The notes beneath the pieces were generated by a model that was not told the DNA's origin, made no database searches, and saw only the letters and a program-made list of their open reading frames with translations. Of a DNA stretch of 64,000 nt, positions 33,686-43,027 are shown one piece after another. How positions within the stretch are numbered: position 1 is the stretch's first letter; the number at the start of each line of letters is the position of its first letter. The DNA is from Dehalococcoidia bacterium (GTDB lineage Bacteria; Chloroflexota; Dehalococcoidia; Tepidiformales; Tepidiformaceae), in NCBI GenBank assembly GCA_009841435.1, contig VXLW01000069.1, positions 1-64,000 of the forward strand, given 5' to 3'. The position numbers and the translations under genes were made by a program.

Positions 33686-35313
33686 AAGCGCGACTTCTTC
33701 GATTCGTAGTTCGATTGCACGTCGATGAGGACGGTGTGGCCCTCATCGTTGAGCGTGCGTGCGGTTCGGATGGCGTCGCCGAGGTCGTCGGGCTGGGTGA
33801 CGGTGATGCCGGTTGCGCCGAGGCCCTCGGCGATGGCGGCGTAATTCCCGGTCATGTGTGAGACGCCGAACTGGGTGCGGGCGGTGGGGAAGCCGCCGGG
33901 GTAGGTAGCCATGCCGCCGTTGTTCAGTAGGACGGTGGTGATGGGGAGGCCAGCGCGGACGGAGGTCTCGAGGTCGAGCCCGGACATGCCGAAGGCGCCG
34001 TCGCCCATGAAGTTGAGGCAGAAACGGTCGGGGCGGGCGAGCTTGGCGCCGATCATGAGGGGGATGCCGAAGCCGAGGTGGGTGGTCTTACCCCAGCCGA
34101 TGTAGCTGTGGGGGGAGGTGGCGGTGAAGAAGGGCACCATCGAGTCGCGGGGGGCACCCGCATCGTGGGTGACGGTGGAGTTCTCGTGGTCGACGTTCGT
34201 GTTGATCTCGTGGATGACGCGGTAGGTGTTGAGGGGCGCCTCGTCGGAGGTGAGGAAGGGGGTCCACTCCGCCATCCACTCGCGCTGCCTCTCGGCGAGG
34301 CGGGCGGCGGCATCGGAGGTGCGGCCCTGGCCGTCGGTCTGGGCCTTCGCCTCGTCGATGAGGGCCTTGATGGTGATGCGCGCGTCGCCGACGAGGGCGA
34401 TGGCGCAGGCGGTGTCCTTGTTCACGTCCTCGGGGGCGTTGGTGTTGTGGATGACGGTCTTGCCGGAGGGGACGATCTGGGTGTAGCCGTTGTGCGTGAG
34501 GCTCGCGCCGAGCGCGAGGATCGTGTCCGACTCGACGATCCAGGCGTGGGCGGCGCCGGTGGTGGCGCGGCTGCCGGCGCCGAGCGAGAGGGGGTGGCGC
34601 TCGTCGAAGGCGGACTTGCCCTCCATCGTCGTGAAGACGGGGATATCGAGCAGCTCCGCGAGCTCACGCAGGGCTTCGGTGGCGTCGGCGGTGAGGATGC
34701 CCGAGCCGGCCCAGATCATGGGGCGCTCGGCGGCGAGCAGGGCCGTCACGGCCTCACGAATGTCGCCGTTCGAGGGGCTCTGGCGGACCTTCCCAGGGGA
34801 GTCGTAGCGCTGGTCGGCCTCGGGGACGTCTTGGGCACAGACGTCGGACGTGAGCTCGACGACGACGGGTCCGCCGCGGCCGCTGCGGAGGGCGTGGAAG
34901 GCGCGGCGCATGGCCGGGGCGATCTGGGCGGGCGTGTCGATGGACTCGACCGACTTGACGATGCCGCGGTAGTTCTCGACAGCGGAGAAGTTGGGGCGCA
35001 CCTGGCGCTCGATGAGGGGGTAGCCGCCGGGCAGGACGAGGATGGGGACGTTGTCGCCGAAGGCCTGGGCGATGCCGCCCATGGCGTTCTCGGCGCCGGC
35101 GGCGTTCTGGGTGGCGACGACGCCGAAGCGTTCGCCGTCGCTTATGCGGCTGTAGCCGTCAGCGGCCATGACGGCGCCGCGCTCGTGCCGGAACATGATG
35201 GGCCGGATGCCGAGCTTCGCCACCTCCTCGATGAGGGGGTTGTTGGGGAAGCAGGTCATCTCGGCGACTCCCTCTTCCTTGAGGATGCGGGCGACGAGCT
35301 CGTTACCGTTCAT
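33682..35313 (-). CDS. acetolactate-synthase-like TPP-dependent enzyme 2
   Basis: A 543-residue paralogue of the enzyme at 12.6-14.2 kb: same start logic (ELVARILKEEGV), catalytic Glu in FRHERGAVMAADGYSR, Mg-TPP loop GDGAFGMSGLDLETSV...VLLNN, and shared blocks such as GWGKTTHLG and THDAGAPRD. The differences are concentrated around the active site and the C-terminus, so the two likely use different 2-keto acids or acyl-CoAs. It lies between an alpha/beta hydrolase and yaaA, with no ilvN or CoA-transferase beside it. ATG 35313 is followed by MNGNELV, matching the paralogue start. Confidence 0.83.
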   Translation of the reverse strand: MNGNELVARILKEEGVAEMTCFPNNPLIEEVAKLGIRPIMFRHERGAVMAADGYSRISDGERFGVVATQNAAGAENAMGGIAQAFGDNVPILVLPGGYPLIERQVRPNFSAVENYRGIVKSVESIDTPAQIAPAMRRAFHALRSGRGGPVVVELTSDVCAQDVPEADQRYDSPGKVRQSPSNGDIREAVTALLAAERPMIWAGSGILTADATEALRELAELLDIPVFTTMEGKSAFDERHPLSLGAGSRATTGAAHAWIVESDTILALGASLTHNGYTQIVPSGKTVIHNTNAPEDVNKDTACAIALVGDARITIKALIDEAKAQTDGQGRTSDAAARLAERQREWMAEWTPFLTSDEAPLNTYRVIHEINTNVDHENSTVTHDAGAPRDSMVPFFTATSPHSYIGWGKTTHLGFGIPLMIGAKLARPDRFCLNFMGDGAFGMSGLDLETSVRAGLPITTVLLNNGGMATYPGGFPTARTQFGVSHMTGNYAAIAEGLGATGITVTQPDDLGDAIRTARTLNDEGHTVLIDVQSNYESKKSRF

Positions 35314-35457
35314 GGCGTACTCCGTGCGCTCCGGCCCGTCGGGCGGGTCGTGCGGCGGGACGATCTCAGCGCACGGGAGCGGGAGGGGCAAGGGCGGCGG
35401 GCGGGGCGTCTGGTACGATTTTCGGCAGATACCGCGCTCCATCCGGGAGGAACGCCC

Positions 35458-36228
35458 GTGCTCACGATCATTTCGCCTGCCAAGGCACTCGACTTTTCGC
35501 CAGTTGCGAACGGGCTCGACGCAACGCAGCCGCGGTTCGTCGACGACACCGCCTCGCTCTTGCAGACCTGCAAGACGCTCGAAGCGAGCGACCTGCGCAA
35601 GCTCATGTCGCTCAGCGACTCATTGGCGCAGCTGAACCACGCGCGCTTCCAGGAGATGAGCCTGCCGCTGACGGAGGATAACGCGAAGCCGTGCGTGCTG
35701 GCGTTCCAGGGGGACGTCTACAAGGGGCTGGATGCGTCCAGCCTGGAGTCGAGGGATCTTGAATGGGCGCAGAATCGCCTGCGCATCCTCTCGGGACTCT
35801 ACGGGCTGCTGCGGCCGCTCGACCTGATCCAGCCGTACCGGCTCGAGATGGGCACGAGGCTCACGAACGCGCGTGGGGCGAACCTGTACGAGTTCTGGGG
35901 CGACCGGCTCGCAAACGCGCTCGACGCCGAGGATGCCGATCCCGAGGCGCCGGTGCTCAACCTCGCGTCGCAGGAGTATGCGAAGGCGGTCCCCAGGAAG
36001 AGCCTGAAGCGTCCGGTCGTGGTCGCCGACTTCAAGGAAGAGCGGAACGGCGAGCTGAAGACGATCGGGCTGGTGGCGAAGCGCGCCCGCGGGCTGATGG
36101 CCCGCTACGTGATCCGCAATCGCATCGAGAACGCCGAGGACCTGAAGGATTTCGACGACGAGGGATACGGGTTCCGGCCGGAGCTCTCGAGCGAGGACAA
36201 ACTCGTCTTCAGCCGCGCGAAGGCGTAG
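35458..36228 (+). CDS. yaaA: YaaA family peroxide-stress protein
   Basis: A 256-residue DUF328/YaaA protein. The start MLTIISPAKALDF and the later FQGDVYKGLDA, LSGLYGLLRPLDLIQPYRLEMGT and ASQEYAKAV are all diagnostic. YaaA limits intracellular iron and oxidative DNA damage under peroxide stress and binds DNA. The start is GTG 35458 with GGGAGG upstream. TACGAT (35414-35419) is a possible -10 box in the gap shared with the divergent TPP enzyme. Confidence 0.92.
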   Translation: MLTIISPAKALDFSPVANGLDATQPRFVDDTASLLQTCKTLEASDLRKLMSLSDSLAQLNHARFQEMSLPLTEDNAKPCVLAFQGDVYKGLDASSLESRDLEWAQNRLRILSGLYGLLRPLDLIQPYRLEMGTRLTNARGANLYEFWGDRLANALDAEDADPEAPVLNLASQEYAKAVPRKSLKRPVVVADFKEERNGELKTIGLVAKRARGLMARYVIRNRIENAEDLKDFDDEGYGFRPELSSEDKLVFSRAKA

Positions 36229-36243
36229 GCCGAAGCCCCTTTC

Positions 36244-37980
36244 CTAGCCCTCTTCGATGGTCACGGTGCCGGTGGAGCCGTCGATGCTGAGCATGGTGCC
36301 GGTGGCGATGAAGTCGGTCGCGCCGCGGATTCCGGTGACGGCGGGGATGCCGTACTCGCGGGCGACGGTGGCGGCATGGCTGAGGAGGCCGCCGGTCTCG
36401 ACGACGACGCCGGCAGCGGGGAGGAAGAGCGGGGTCCAGGGGGCGTCGGTGACCGGGGCGACGAGGATCTCGCCGGGGAGGATGGTGGCCTCCGAGGCGC
36501 CGTCGGCGCTGAGAACGACGCGCGCACGGCCCCGCGTCTGACCGGGACTGACGCCGATGCCCTGGAACGAGGTCTCGCCCCCGGCGTCGGCGGTCTGGCG
36601 GGGGGTGGCCTCAACCGGGCGCTGGAAGATGATGGGCAGCTCGTAGTCGTGGAGCATCTCGTAGCGGGTGCGGCGCTCGTCGACGACGTCCTGAATCTCG
36701 GCGGCGGAGAGGCCGCCGTCGAGGGCCTCGGGGAGCTCGGCGAGCCGCAGGAACCAGACATCCCCGGCGTCGTCGAGTTCGCCCCGCTCGGCCAGGCGCC
36801 TGCCCATTTCGAGGACGGGCTGACGGTAGGTCCGGCAGAGCCGGGTCCAGCTAGCCTTTGTGGTTTCGCGCTTCCCGTTCATGACCTGCACGAGGTCCAG
36901 CAGGCGGCGGAACTCGGCGCGCTGATCCTCGGGGAGGGCCGCCTCGACCTCTGCCTCGAGGGCGACGCGCTCAGCGGCGGAGCGCGCTTCGCGCACGTAG
37001 GGGCTGTGTTCCTCGTCCAGGGCAAGGTCGGCCTGGAGGCTGCTAAGGACGAACTGGGGTGATTCGTTCCAGGTGAGGCACGAAGGGTCGGTCTCTCGCT
37101 GGCCACGGAAGCCGAGATCGGCGATGAACGGGGCGTACTGGCCGGCGAAGGCGGTCCAGTCGTCGTTGGGGGGCGAGTCGAGCCGAGCCTGGAAGTCATC
37201 CACGGAGATGCCGACCATCTCCTCGGCGAGGGCGGGGCGCTCGAGGACGAAGCGGCTCAGGTCCCAGATGGCCTTGGACGGGCGGGCGCTCTCGACATCC
37301 GTGAGGCCGCTCGTGAGCCCCGTCATCCATCCTGCCGGATGGTCGGGGACGTGCTCGGCCAGGAGCCCGTCGAGAAGGGTGGTCTGGAGGCCGCCCCCGC
37401 TGCTGCACCAGTAGTGCGTGTAGAAGATGTCGCCGATGTGGTCGGTCGTCTCATCGATCGCGGCGAGCAGGCCGGCGTCGTCGACGGCGGTCCAGTCGCG
37501 GGCGAGGGTGGCCGCGTAGTGCGCCTTCGCACGATCGGCGTCGGCGTTGACGAGCTCGCGAGCGCGCACGAAGTTGGCCATGAGGCGCTCCTGGACGGCC
37601 TCCGCGCGGGAGGTGTCCTGGGCGACCTCGGCGGTAATCTCCTCCTCGCCCTCGAAGAACTGCTTGAGGTAGTCGGCGCTGCCGCCGGTCTCGAAGGACG
37701 AGGTGAGGGCATTGACGACACTGATGTTCACGCAGAAGCGGCCACCAACGACGGGGAGCATGGTCGTGCCCGGCTTGTCCGGGATGGGCACCAGATCCTC
37801 GATCTGGAGCTCACGGGTGCCGACGACGAGCCACTGGTAGTTCCACTCTCGGATGAGGTCGGCGGGTAGCGGCCTCGTGATGCCGGGGAGGACCTCGTCG
37901 GTGTTCCCGGTGGTGTAGTCGTTGTAGCGCTCGTCGATGGTGCTGTCCCAGCTGCACAGGGGCTCCTGCAGGTTCGCCAT
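36244..37980 (-). CDS. PEP-utilizing-enzyme-like protein without ATP-grasp domain
   Basis: A 578-residue protein. The C-terminal 95 residues are a PEP-utilizing swivel domain with GEILVAPVTDAPWTPLFLPAAG and the phospho-accepting His in TGGLLSHAATVARE. The region before it resembles the linker/substrate domain of rifampicin phosphotransferase and PEP synthase. No N-terminal ATP-grasp domain exists: the protein starts MANLQEPLCSW with AGAAGGA upstream. On its own it would need a partner kinase domain or would have a different activity. It is divergent from a DHA2 drug exporter, 123 bases away. Confidence 0.75.
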   Translation of the reverse strand: MANLQEPLCSWDSTIDERYNDYTTGNTDEVLPGITRPLPADLIREWNYQWLVVGTRELQIEDLVPIPDKPGTTMLPVVGGRFCVNISVVNALTSSFETGGSADYLKQFFEGEEEITAEVAQDTSRAEAVQERLMANFVRARELVNADADRAKAHYAATLARDWTAVDDAGLLAAIDETTDHIGDIFYTHYWCSSGGGLQTTLLDGLLAEHVPDHPAGWMTGLTSGLTDVESARPSKAIWDLSRFVLERPALAEEMVGISVDDFQARLDSPPNDDWTAFAGQYAPFIADLGFRGQRETDPSCLTWNESPQFVLSSLQADLALDEEHSPYVREARSAAERVALEAEVEAALPEDQRAEFRRLLDLVQVMNGKRETTKASWTRLCRTYRQPVLEMGRRLAERGELDDAGDVWFLRLAELPEALDGGLSAAEIQDVVDERRTRYEMLHDYELPIIFQRPVEATPRQTADAGGETSFQGIGVSPGQTRGRARVVLSADGASEATILPGEILVAPVTDAPWTPLFLPAAGVVVETGGLLSHAATVAREYGIPAVTGIRGATDFIATGTMLSIDGSTGTVTIEEG

Positions 37981-38103
37981 GTTCCTTCTCCCGCGCCGGC
38001 TGCGCGCACGATCGCGGACTCTACCGCGAGCGCCGGTTAGGGGCTGAAGCGTCGAGGCTGCTAGGATTTCGGCGGCCCCGCAGCGGCCCGGGCGAGGTAG
38101 GCG

Positions 38104-39750
38104 TTGACCACATCCGTTTCGTCCGAGCCCGTGCTGGGCGTCCTCTTGAGCGAACGCGAGAAGATGCTGCTGCTCCTCGCGCTGGGCATGTGCATGTTCC
38201 TCAGCTCGCTCGACGGGTCCATCCTGGCGACGGCGCTGCCGACGATCTCGTCGGACCTCGACGGGTTCAAGCTGCTCCCGTGGGTGCTGACGCTGTACAT
38301 GCTCACCTCGACGGTGGTGGTGCCGATCGTGGGCAAGCTCTCGGACATGTTCGGGCGCCGGCCGTTCGTCATCTCCGGGGTGGTCATCTTCCTCATCGGA
38401 TCGCTGGGGGCGGGGCTGGCGCCCACGATGCTGACGCTCATCGCAGCCAGGGGCGTTCAGGGGATCGGGGGCGGCTTCATCCTCGCCTGCGTGCTGGTGG
38501 TGATGGCGGACATGTACACCCCCATCGAGCGAGCGAAGTACGTGGCCTACATCCTCGCGATCATCACAGCCGGGACGCTGCTCGGGCCTCCAGTGGGAGG
38601 CTTCTTCGCAGACGGCCCCGGCTGGCGCTGGTGCTTCTTCATCAACATCCCCATCGGCGCGATCGCGCTGGCCACGATCTGGACCACCCTTCCGAACACA
38701 CGCCAGGGGGGACGGATCTCCGACATCGACTTCCTGGGGGCGGCCGTGCTGACGACCGCAACGGTGGCGGGGCTGCTGGCCGCGGGGTGGGCTTACGAGG
38801 CGTATGGGTGGGGCTCGGCGATCACGGTGGGGCTGCTGGTTGCGGCAGGCGTGTTGCTCGTGGGGTTCATCGCCATCGAGATCCGGCACCCGAACGCCAT
38901 CATCCCCATGGAGCTCTTCCGCAACCGGATGTACGTGCTCACCGGGGTGATCGCGGTCCTGTCGAGCGCGGTCCTCTTCTCGGTGCCCATCTACCTGCCG
39001 ACGTTCATCCAGACGTCGCTTGGCGCCTCGGCGCAGATGTCCGGGTTGTTGATCATGCCGCAGGCAATAGCGCTGGTCGTGATGAGCTTTATCGCGGGGC
39101 GCGTCGTCGAACGGACGGGGCGCTTCAAGCAGCTTGTGGTGGTGGGATGCGCGCTTTCCGGGCTGGCGGCCTTCCTGCTGCAGACGATGGGGGTGGGCGA
39201 CCCGCTGTGGCACGTGGTCATCTACATGGTGATCTTCGGCATGGGGTCGGGGCTGGTGACGCCGCTCATCAACGTGATCGTGCAGGCTTGCGTTCGGCAG
39301 GAGGACACCGGCGTCGCCACGAGCAGCCAGATGTACTTCCGCCAGATCGCGGGCGTCATCGGGGTGGCGCTCTTCGGGGTGCTGCTCACGACCACGTACA
39401 GCTCCTCGTTCACCGAGAACCTGGACGAGGAGGTGCAGGAGGCCATGCCGGTGGCGGTCTTCGAGGAGCTCAGGGACGATGCCACGCTCAGCATCGATGC
39501 CGAGCGGATCGCGGAGGTGCGGACCACGTTCTTGCAGGCGGGAGGCACGGAGGCGCTCTTCGAGGAGGCGCTGGGGGCGCAGCAGGAAGCGGCGGCAACG
39601 GCGAACCAGCGGTTGTTCTTCATCTCGGCGATCGGCGGGTTGGTCCTGGTCGTGCTGGCGCTCGCGTTCACGGAAATCCCCCTGAGGGGGAGGACGCCGG
39701 CGCCCAAGGAGGGGGAGGAACAACCGGCGGCGGCGTCAGCTTCCCGCTAG
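38104..39750 (+). CDS. DHA2 (EmrB/QacA) family MFS drug exporter
   Basis: A 548-residue, 14-helix transporter. SSLDGSILATALPTISSDL is motif D1 of the DHA2 family, GKLSDMFGRRPF motif A, and LGPPVGGFF motif C, together indicating a drug:H+ antiporter. A soluble loop (about 440-500) precedes the last helix. The start is TTG 38104, preceded by GAGG; ATG 38164 would remove part of helix 1. Next to the PEP-utilizing-like protein it suggests a modify-and-expel pair against a small toxic molecule. Confidence 0.9.
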   Translation: MTTSVSSEPVLGVLLSEREKMLLLLALGMCMFLSSLDGSILATALPTISSDLDGFKLLPWVLTLYMLTSTVVVPIVGKLSDMFGRRPFVISGVVIFLIGSLGAGLAPTMLTLIAARGVQGIGGGFILACVLVVMADMYTPIERAKYVAYILAIITAGTLLGPPVGGFFADGPGWRWCFFINIPIGAIALATIWTTLPNTRQGGRISDIDFLGAAVLTTATVAGLLAAGWAYEAYGWGSAITVGLLVAAGVLLVGFIAIEIRHPNAIIPMELFRNRMYVLTGVIAVLSSAVLFSVPIYLPTFIQTSLGASAQMSGLLIMPQAIALVVMSFIAGRVVERTGRFKQLVVVGCALSGLAAFLLQTMGVGDPLWHVVIYMVIFGMGSGLVTPLINVIVQACVRQEDTGVATSSQMYFRQIAGVIGVALFGVLLTTTYSSSFTENLDEEVQEAMPVAVFEELRDDATLSIDAERIAEVRTTFLQAGGTEALFEEALGAQQEAAATANQRLFFISAIGGLVLVVLALAFTEIPLRGRTPAPKEGEEQPAAASASR

Positions 39751-39835
39751 CGGCACAGGGCCGGTAGGCTTCCGGGGACACGGGAAGGCGCCGGGAGCGC
39801 TTTGCCGCTTCGGTTAGGCTTTCGGGAGAGACAGC

Positions 39836-40723
39836 ATGGAGTTCTGCCCCAATTTCATCAGCGTCGACGACGACCCCGCGCAGTGGGCGCGAGAGCGCGA
39901 GGCAGAGGGCTACCCGATCATCTCGGTGGCCGACCACATCTCCTCGCCGCAGCCCCATCCGCACGTGTGGGTGACGGCGACGACGTTCGCGCTCGCGACG
40001 GAGCGCATCCGCGTGATGATCGCCTTCTCGAACAACCTCTTCCGCTCGCCGGTGGAGTTCGCGGCGGCGGCGCTGGCGCTGCACCGGGTGAGCGGGGGGC
40101 GGTGCGAGGCGGGGCTGGGCGCGGGCTGGGCGGAGAACGAGATCACGGGCATGGGCTGGGATTTCCCCTCGGCGCGGGACCGGGTGGGGCGGTACGTGGA
40201 GGCGTTGCAGATTTCGCGCGAGCTGCTGCACACGGGGTCGTGCAGTTTCCACGGGGAGTACTACGACATCGAGATTCCGCTGATCGGGCCGCTGCCGAAG
40301 CCGGCGCCGCTGCTGATGGCCTCGTCGGCGGGACCGCGGACGCTGCGGGAGTGTGCGCCCCACGTCGACCGCATGGAGCTGATGGGGTTCCCGGTGAGCG
40401 ACGTGGGCGATCCGATGGAGTTCGCCGGCAGGGTGGCCTCCTTCGACGAAGACGCTCTGCGCAAGCGGGTGGAGATGGCGCGCGAGCTGCGTCCAGACAT
40501 GCCGCTCGGGTTCCTCGCGCTTGTGGGGGCGGGGGACGACCCGGAGCTGCGGGAGCGTGGCAAGGCCATGGGCGACCGCATCTTCGGCGGCATGCTGGGC
40601 GAGCCGGAGCGGGTTGCGACGAACCTTCGGCGGCTCGGCGAGTTGGGCATCGACCGCGTGCAGATGGCACCCTCGACGCCGGACACGCTCACGCTGCTGG
40701 CGCCCTACCTGAACGAGGGCTAG
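39836..40723 (+). CDS. LLM-family (F420-dependent type) oxidoreductase
   Basis: A 295-residue luciferase-like TIM-barrel protein. SVADHISSP (coenzyme end of the barrel), LALHRVSGGRCEAGLGAGWAENE (the F420/FMN phosphate segment) and DRVGRYVEAL are typical of F420-dependent enzymes in the LLM class. It uses F420 or FMN to oxidise or reduce an unknown substrate. Family members are much expanded in Chloroflexota and actinobacteria. Its end is 14 bases from the convergent Rieske oxygenase gene. Confidence 0.87.
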   Translation: MEFCPNFISVDDDPAQWAREREAEGYPIISVADHISSPQPHPHVWVTATTFALATERIRVMIAFSNNLFRSPVEFAAAALALHRVSGGRCEAGLGAGWAENEITGMGWDFPSARDRVGRYVEALQISRELLHTGSCSFHGEYYDIEIPLIGPLPKPAPLLMASSAGPRTLRECAPHVDRMELMGFPVSDVGDPMEFAGRVASFDEDALRKRVEMARELRPDMPLGFLALVGAGDDPELRERGKAMGDRIFGGMLGEPERVATNLRRLGELGIDRVQMAPSTPDTLTLLAPYLNEG

Positions 40724-40736
40724 CAGAGATCCGGCG

Positions 40737-42437
40737 CTACCACTCCCGCTCGAGGTAGGTCTCGAGCACCGCGTAGAAGTGGCGCAGCTTCATCTCGTTG
40801 TAGTCGGCGAGCTGAAGCGTGCCGCCCTCAAGCGAGTGCACGCCTTTCTGGACCCAGGGCATGTTGCCCGTGTCCTGGTCCATGACCATGGCGAGGCCGC
40901 CGATCTCAGGAGCGAGGGTCCAGCTGTCGTCGACATCGAGCTCGTGGACGGGGGGCGCCGGCGGAGGCTCGGTGCCCTCGGGCGTGGGGGCGACGCAGAT
41001 CGCCTCCATGACGCACTCCTCCGGGTTGTTGCCGTTGGGGCGGAAGCGGAACCAGATGGCGAGTGGCCCCCATGCGCTCGCGGGCATGAGGTTGGGGAAC
41101 AGGTTGAAGTAGATGTTCCCCGTCAGCTCCGTGTCGGAGACCTTGTCCATGAGGTCGCCGAGGAGGGGGCGCATGGCCTCTCGCATGTCGTTGGCGGCCT
41201 TGGCCCGGACGGCCGCTGTCGCACGAATGCGGTCCTCGCGGGTCTGGGGCTCGGCGGGGGCGGCTGGCTCGTCGTCCTCGATCTGGGCATAGAGCTCGGA
41301 GCCGTCGGGCGTGACGCCGTTCTCTGAGGGCGATGAACCGTTGTCGTCGAGGCGACCGCCGGTGCTGTTGGGGTCGAGGTCCTCGGGAACGGCCATCTTG
41401 AGGTGGTCGGCTACCTGCTCGCCGCCAACCCACTGGCAGAGGTGCAGGTCGGCATGGCCGAGGTCGCCCTCGACCCAGACGGCCTGGCGCGTGAAGACGC
41501 CGCTTCGCCCATCGGGCATGGTGACATCGACATTGCCGTCAGGGCGGCGCTCGTAGATGGCGCCGGTGAAGGCGTGGCGCTCGCGGGGAACGCCGTCGGT
41601 GGAGGGCGGGAGCGGAGTCCACTCGATGCCCTCAAGGTGGGGGCTGGGGGCGCCGGCGGGGTTGTGCTGGCGCGAGTAGTTCTTGAAGGCGTCGAACTGG
41701 GCGTTGCAGTCGCCGAAGCCCCAGACGACCTGGGGGTGGGTCGAGAAGACGTGCCAGGACTCGGCGAAGGCGTCCTGGGCGACCTTCCAGTTGGCGCGGA
41801 TGACCTTGCGCACCTCGGCGACCTTGTGGCGCTTCTCGTAGGGGAGGAGCTGGAAGTTATCGGGGAAGTCGTCGAGGAACTCCTCGAAGGGCTCACAGTC
41901 GGGATCGGGGTTGATGAAGAGGAAGCGTCCCCAGCGCCCAACGGGCACCTCGGGGAGGTTCTGCTCTTCCTTGACGACGTAGGGGAAGTCCCACTGGCAG
42001 GGGATCTCCTTGATGGAGCCGTCGAGGTGCCAGGCCCAGGCGTGGAAGGGGCAGCGCAGCTCGTGGGTCTTCTTGCCGGCGCGCTCCTTGAGGCGGCGGC
42101 CACGATGGAGGCAGGCGTTGCGGAAGGCCTTGAACTCGTCCTCTGCGGTGTGAACGATGAGGAAGCTGAGCTCGCCGATCTCATACGGCATGTAGTCGCC
42201 GACGTTGGGAATGTCGTCCTCGTGGCAGGCCATCTGCCAGACGTGCTTCCAGAGCTGCTCCATCTCCCTCTCGTGGTGCTCGCGCGAGTAGTAGAACTCG
42301 GCCGGGACGAGGGTGGGGCCGGGAGGCATGGCCGACTCGCGGCTGAGGTATTCAGGCACCTCGTGCGTGTCGTACTTGATCAGCTCCTGGACGGAGAGTC
42401 CGGCAGAGCGGTTGGTGCCAGTCAGGGTTTCAACCAT
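40737..42437 (-). CDS. Rieske non-heme iron ring-hydroxylating oxygenase, alpha subunit
   Basis: A 566-residue oxygenase, longer than the usual 430-460. The Rieske [2Fe-2S] site is C109-x-H111 ... C129-x2-H132. The catalytic iron ligands lie in AFAESWHVFSTHPQ (two His; the C-terminal Asp is expected near EDRIRATAAV or later). Between about residues 330 and 415 there is a low-complexity, acidic Ser/Pro/Ala/Glu insert inside the catalytic domain. No beta subunit or reductase is adjacent. The N-terminal MVETLTGTNRS start agrees with the gap before tRNA-Lys. Confidence 0.87.
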   Translation of the reverse strand: MVETLTGTNRSAGLSVQELIKYDTHEVPEYLSRESAMPPGPTLVPAEFYYSREHHEREMEQLWKHVWQMACHEDDIPNVGDYMPYEIGELSFLIVHTAEDEFKAFRNACLHRGRRLKERAGKKTHELRCPFHAWAWHLDGSIKEIPCQWDFPYVVKEEQNLPEVPVGRWGRFLFINPDPDCEPFEEFLDDFPDNFQLLPYEKRHKVAEVRKVIRANWKVAQDAFAESWHVFSTHPQVVWGFGDCNAQFDAFKNYSRQHNPAGAPSPHLEGIEWTPLPPSTDGVPRERHAFTGAIYERRPDGNVDVTMPDGRSGVFTRQAVWVEGDLGHADLHLCQWVGGEQVADHLKMAVPEDLDPNSTGGRLDDNGSSPSENGVTPDGSELYAQIEDDEPAAPAEPQTREDRIRATAAVRAKAANDMREAMRPLLGDLMDKVSDTELTGNIYFNLFPNLMPASAWGPLAIWFRFRPNGNNPEECVMEAICVAPTPEGTEPPPAPPVHELDVDDSWTLAPEIGGLAMVMDQDTGNMPWVQKGVHSLEGGTLQLADYNEMKLRHFYAVLETYLEREW

Positions 42438-42539
42438 GGATGTGCCTCACTTGGAGCGAGAGTTTACCGGAGGGTCGTTGTGATGGTCACCACGTGTCGG
42501 GGTGGGGCTCGTGGCGACGGTCGGGGCTACGATAGATGC

Positions 42540-42612
42540 GGGCCCGTAGCTCAGATGGAAGAGCAGTGGACTTTTAATCCATTGGTCGGGAGTTCGAGTC
42601 TCCCCGGGCCTA
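42540..42612 (+). tRNA. tRNA-Lys (anticodon TTT)
   Basis: A complete 73-base cloverleaf. Acceptor GGGCCCG pairs with CGGGCCT (one G-T), D stem GCTC/GAGC, anticodon stem GTGGA/TCCAT with loop CTTTTAA giving anticodon TTT at 42573-42575, and T stem GGGAG/CTCCC with loop TTCGAGT. The discriminator is A and CCA is not encoded. It marks the left edge of the accessory region. Confidence 0.95.
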
Positions 42613-43027
42613 CATGCACGCACGGAGGCTCCAAGGTCGGCAGAAGCATGGATCGCCTGGGTACTCATCACCACTGGCTTGCCCCAACGATTACGATGCT
42701 GGAACAAGCCGCCAAGAGCGGAGCTTTCTCTGCTCACGGGGGAGAGGAACGTGCAGGCTTCCCTTCGACCTCCTTGGCCTCCTTCAGGGATCATCGCGGG
42801 CCCCTTCGTGAGCTGCCGGCTTGAGCTGACTGCAGCGCTCCGAGGTCTCTGGTCATGGCCGGGCAGGGCGGAGCGCTTGCTTTCAGTAAGGCGTTCGACT
42901 GCTGCGATAGCGAGCAAGAGGAGTCACGGCTCATGGTCGCCACTCGGGCCACTCGGCACGGCCCTGGGTCAGCCGGTCCAGGGTCGCAGTCGCCACGTGC
43001 CCGATGTGGCCGGGAGTGAGGCGTGAA
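42613..43027. other. gene-free stretch after tRNA-Lys
   Basis: No convincing coding sequence, RNA or long repeat is visible in these 415 bases. Open frames here are short or lack codon bias. I looked for a second copy of the tRNA 3' end, as expected for an integrase site, and did not find one here or near 55.8-56.6 kb. It may be eroded mobile-element DNA. Confidence 0.4.

Noticed and set aside
38061-39723. Minus-strand frame continuing upstream of the PEP-utilizing-like gene
   Set aside because: It is antisense to the MFS exporter, Arg/His/Pro-rich, and lacks a start with a ribosome site; the real start is ATG 37980 with AGAAGGA.
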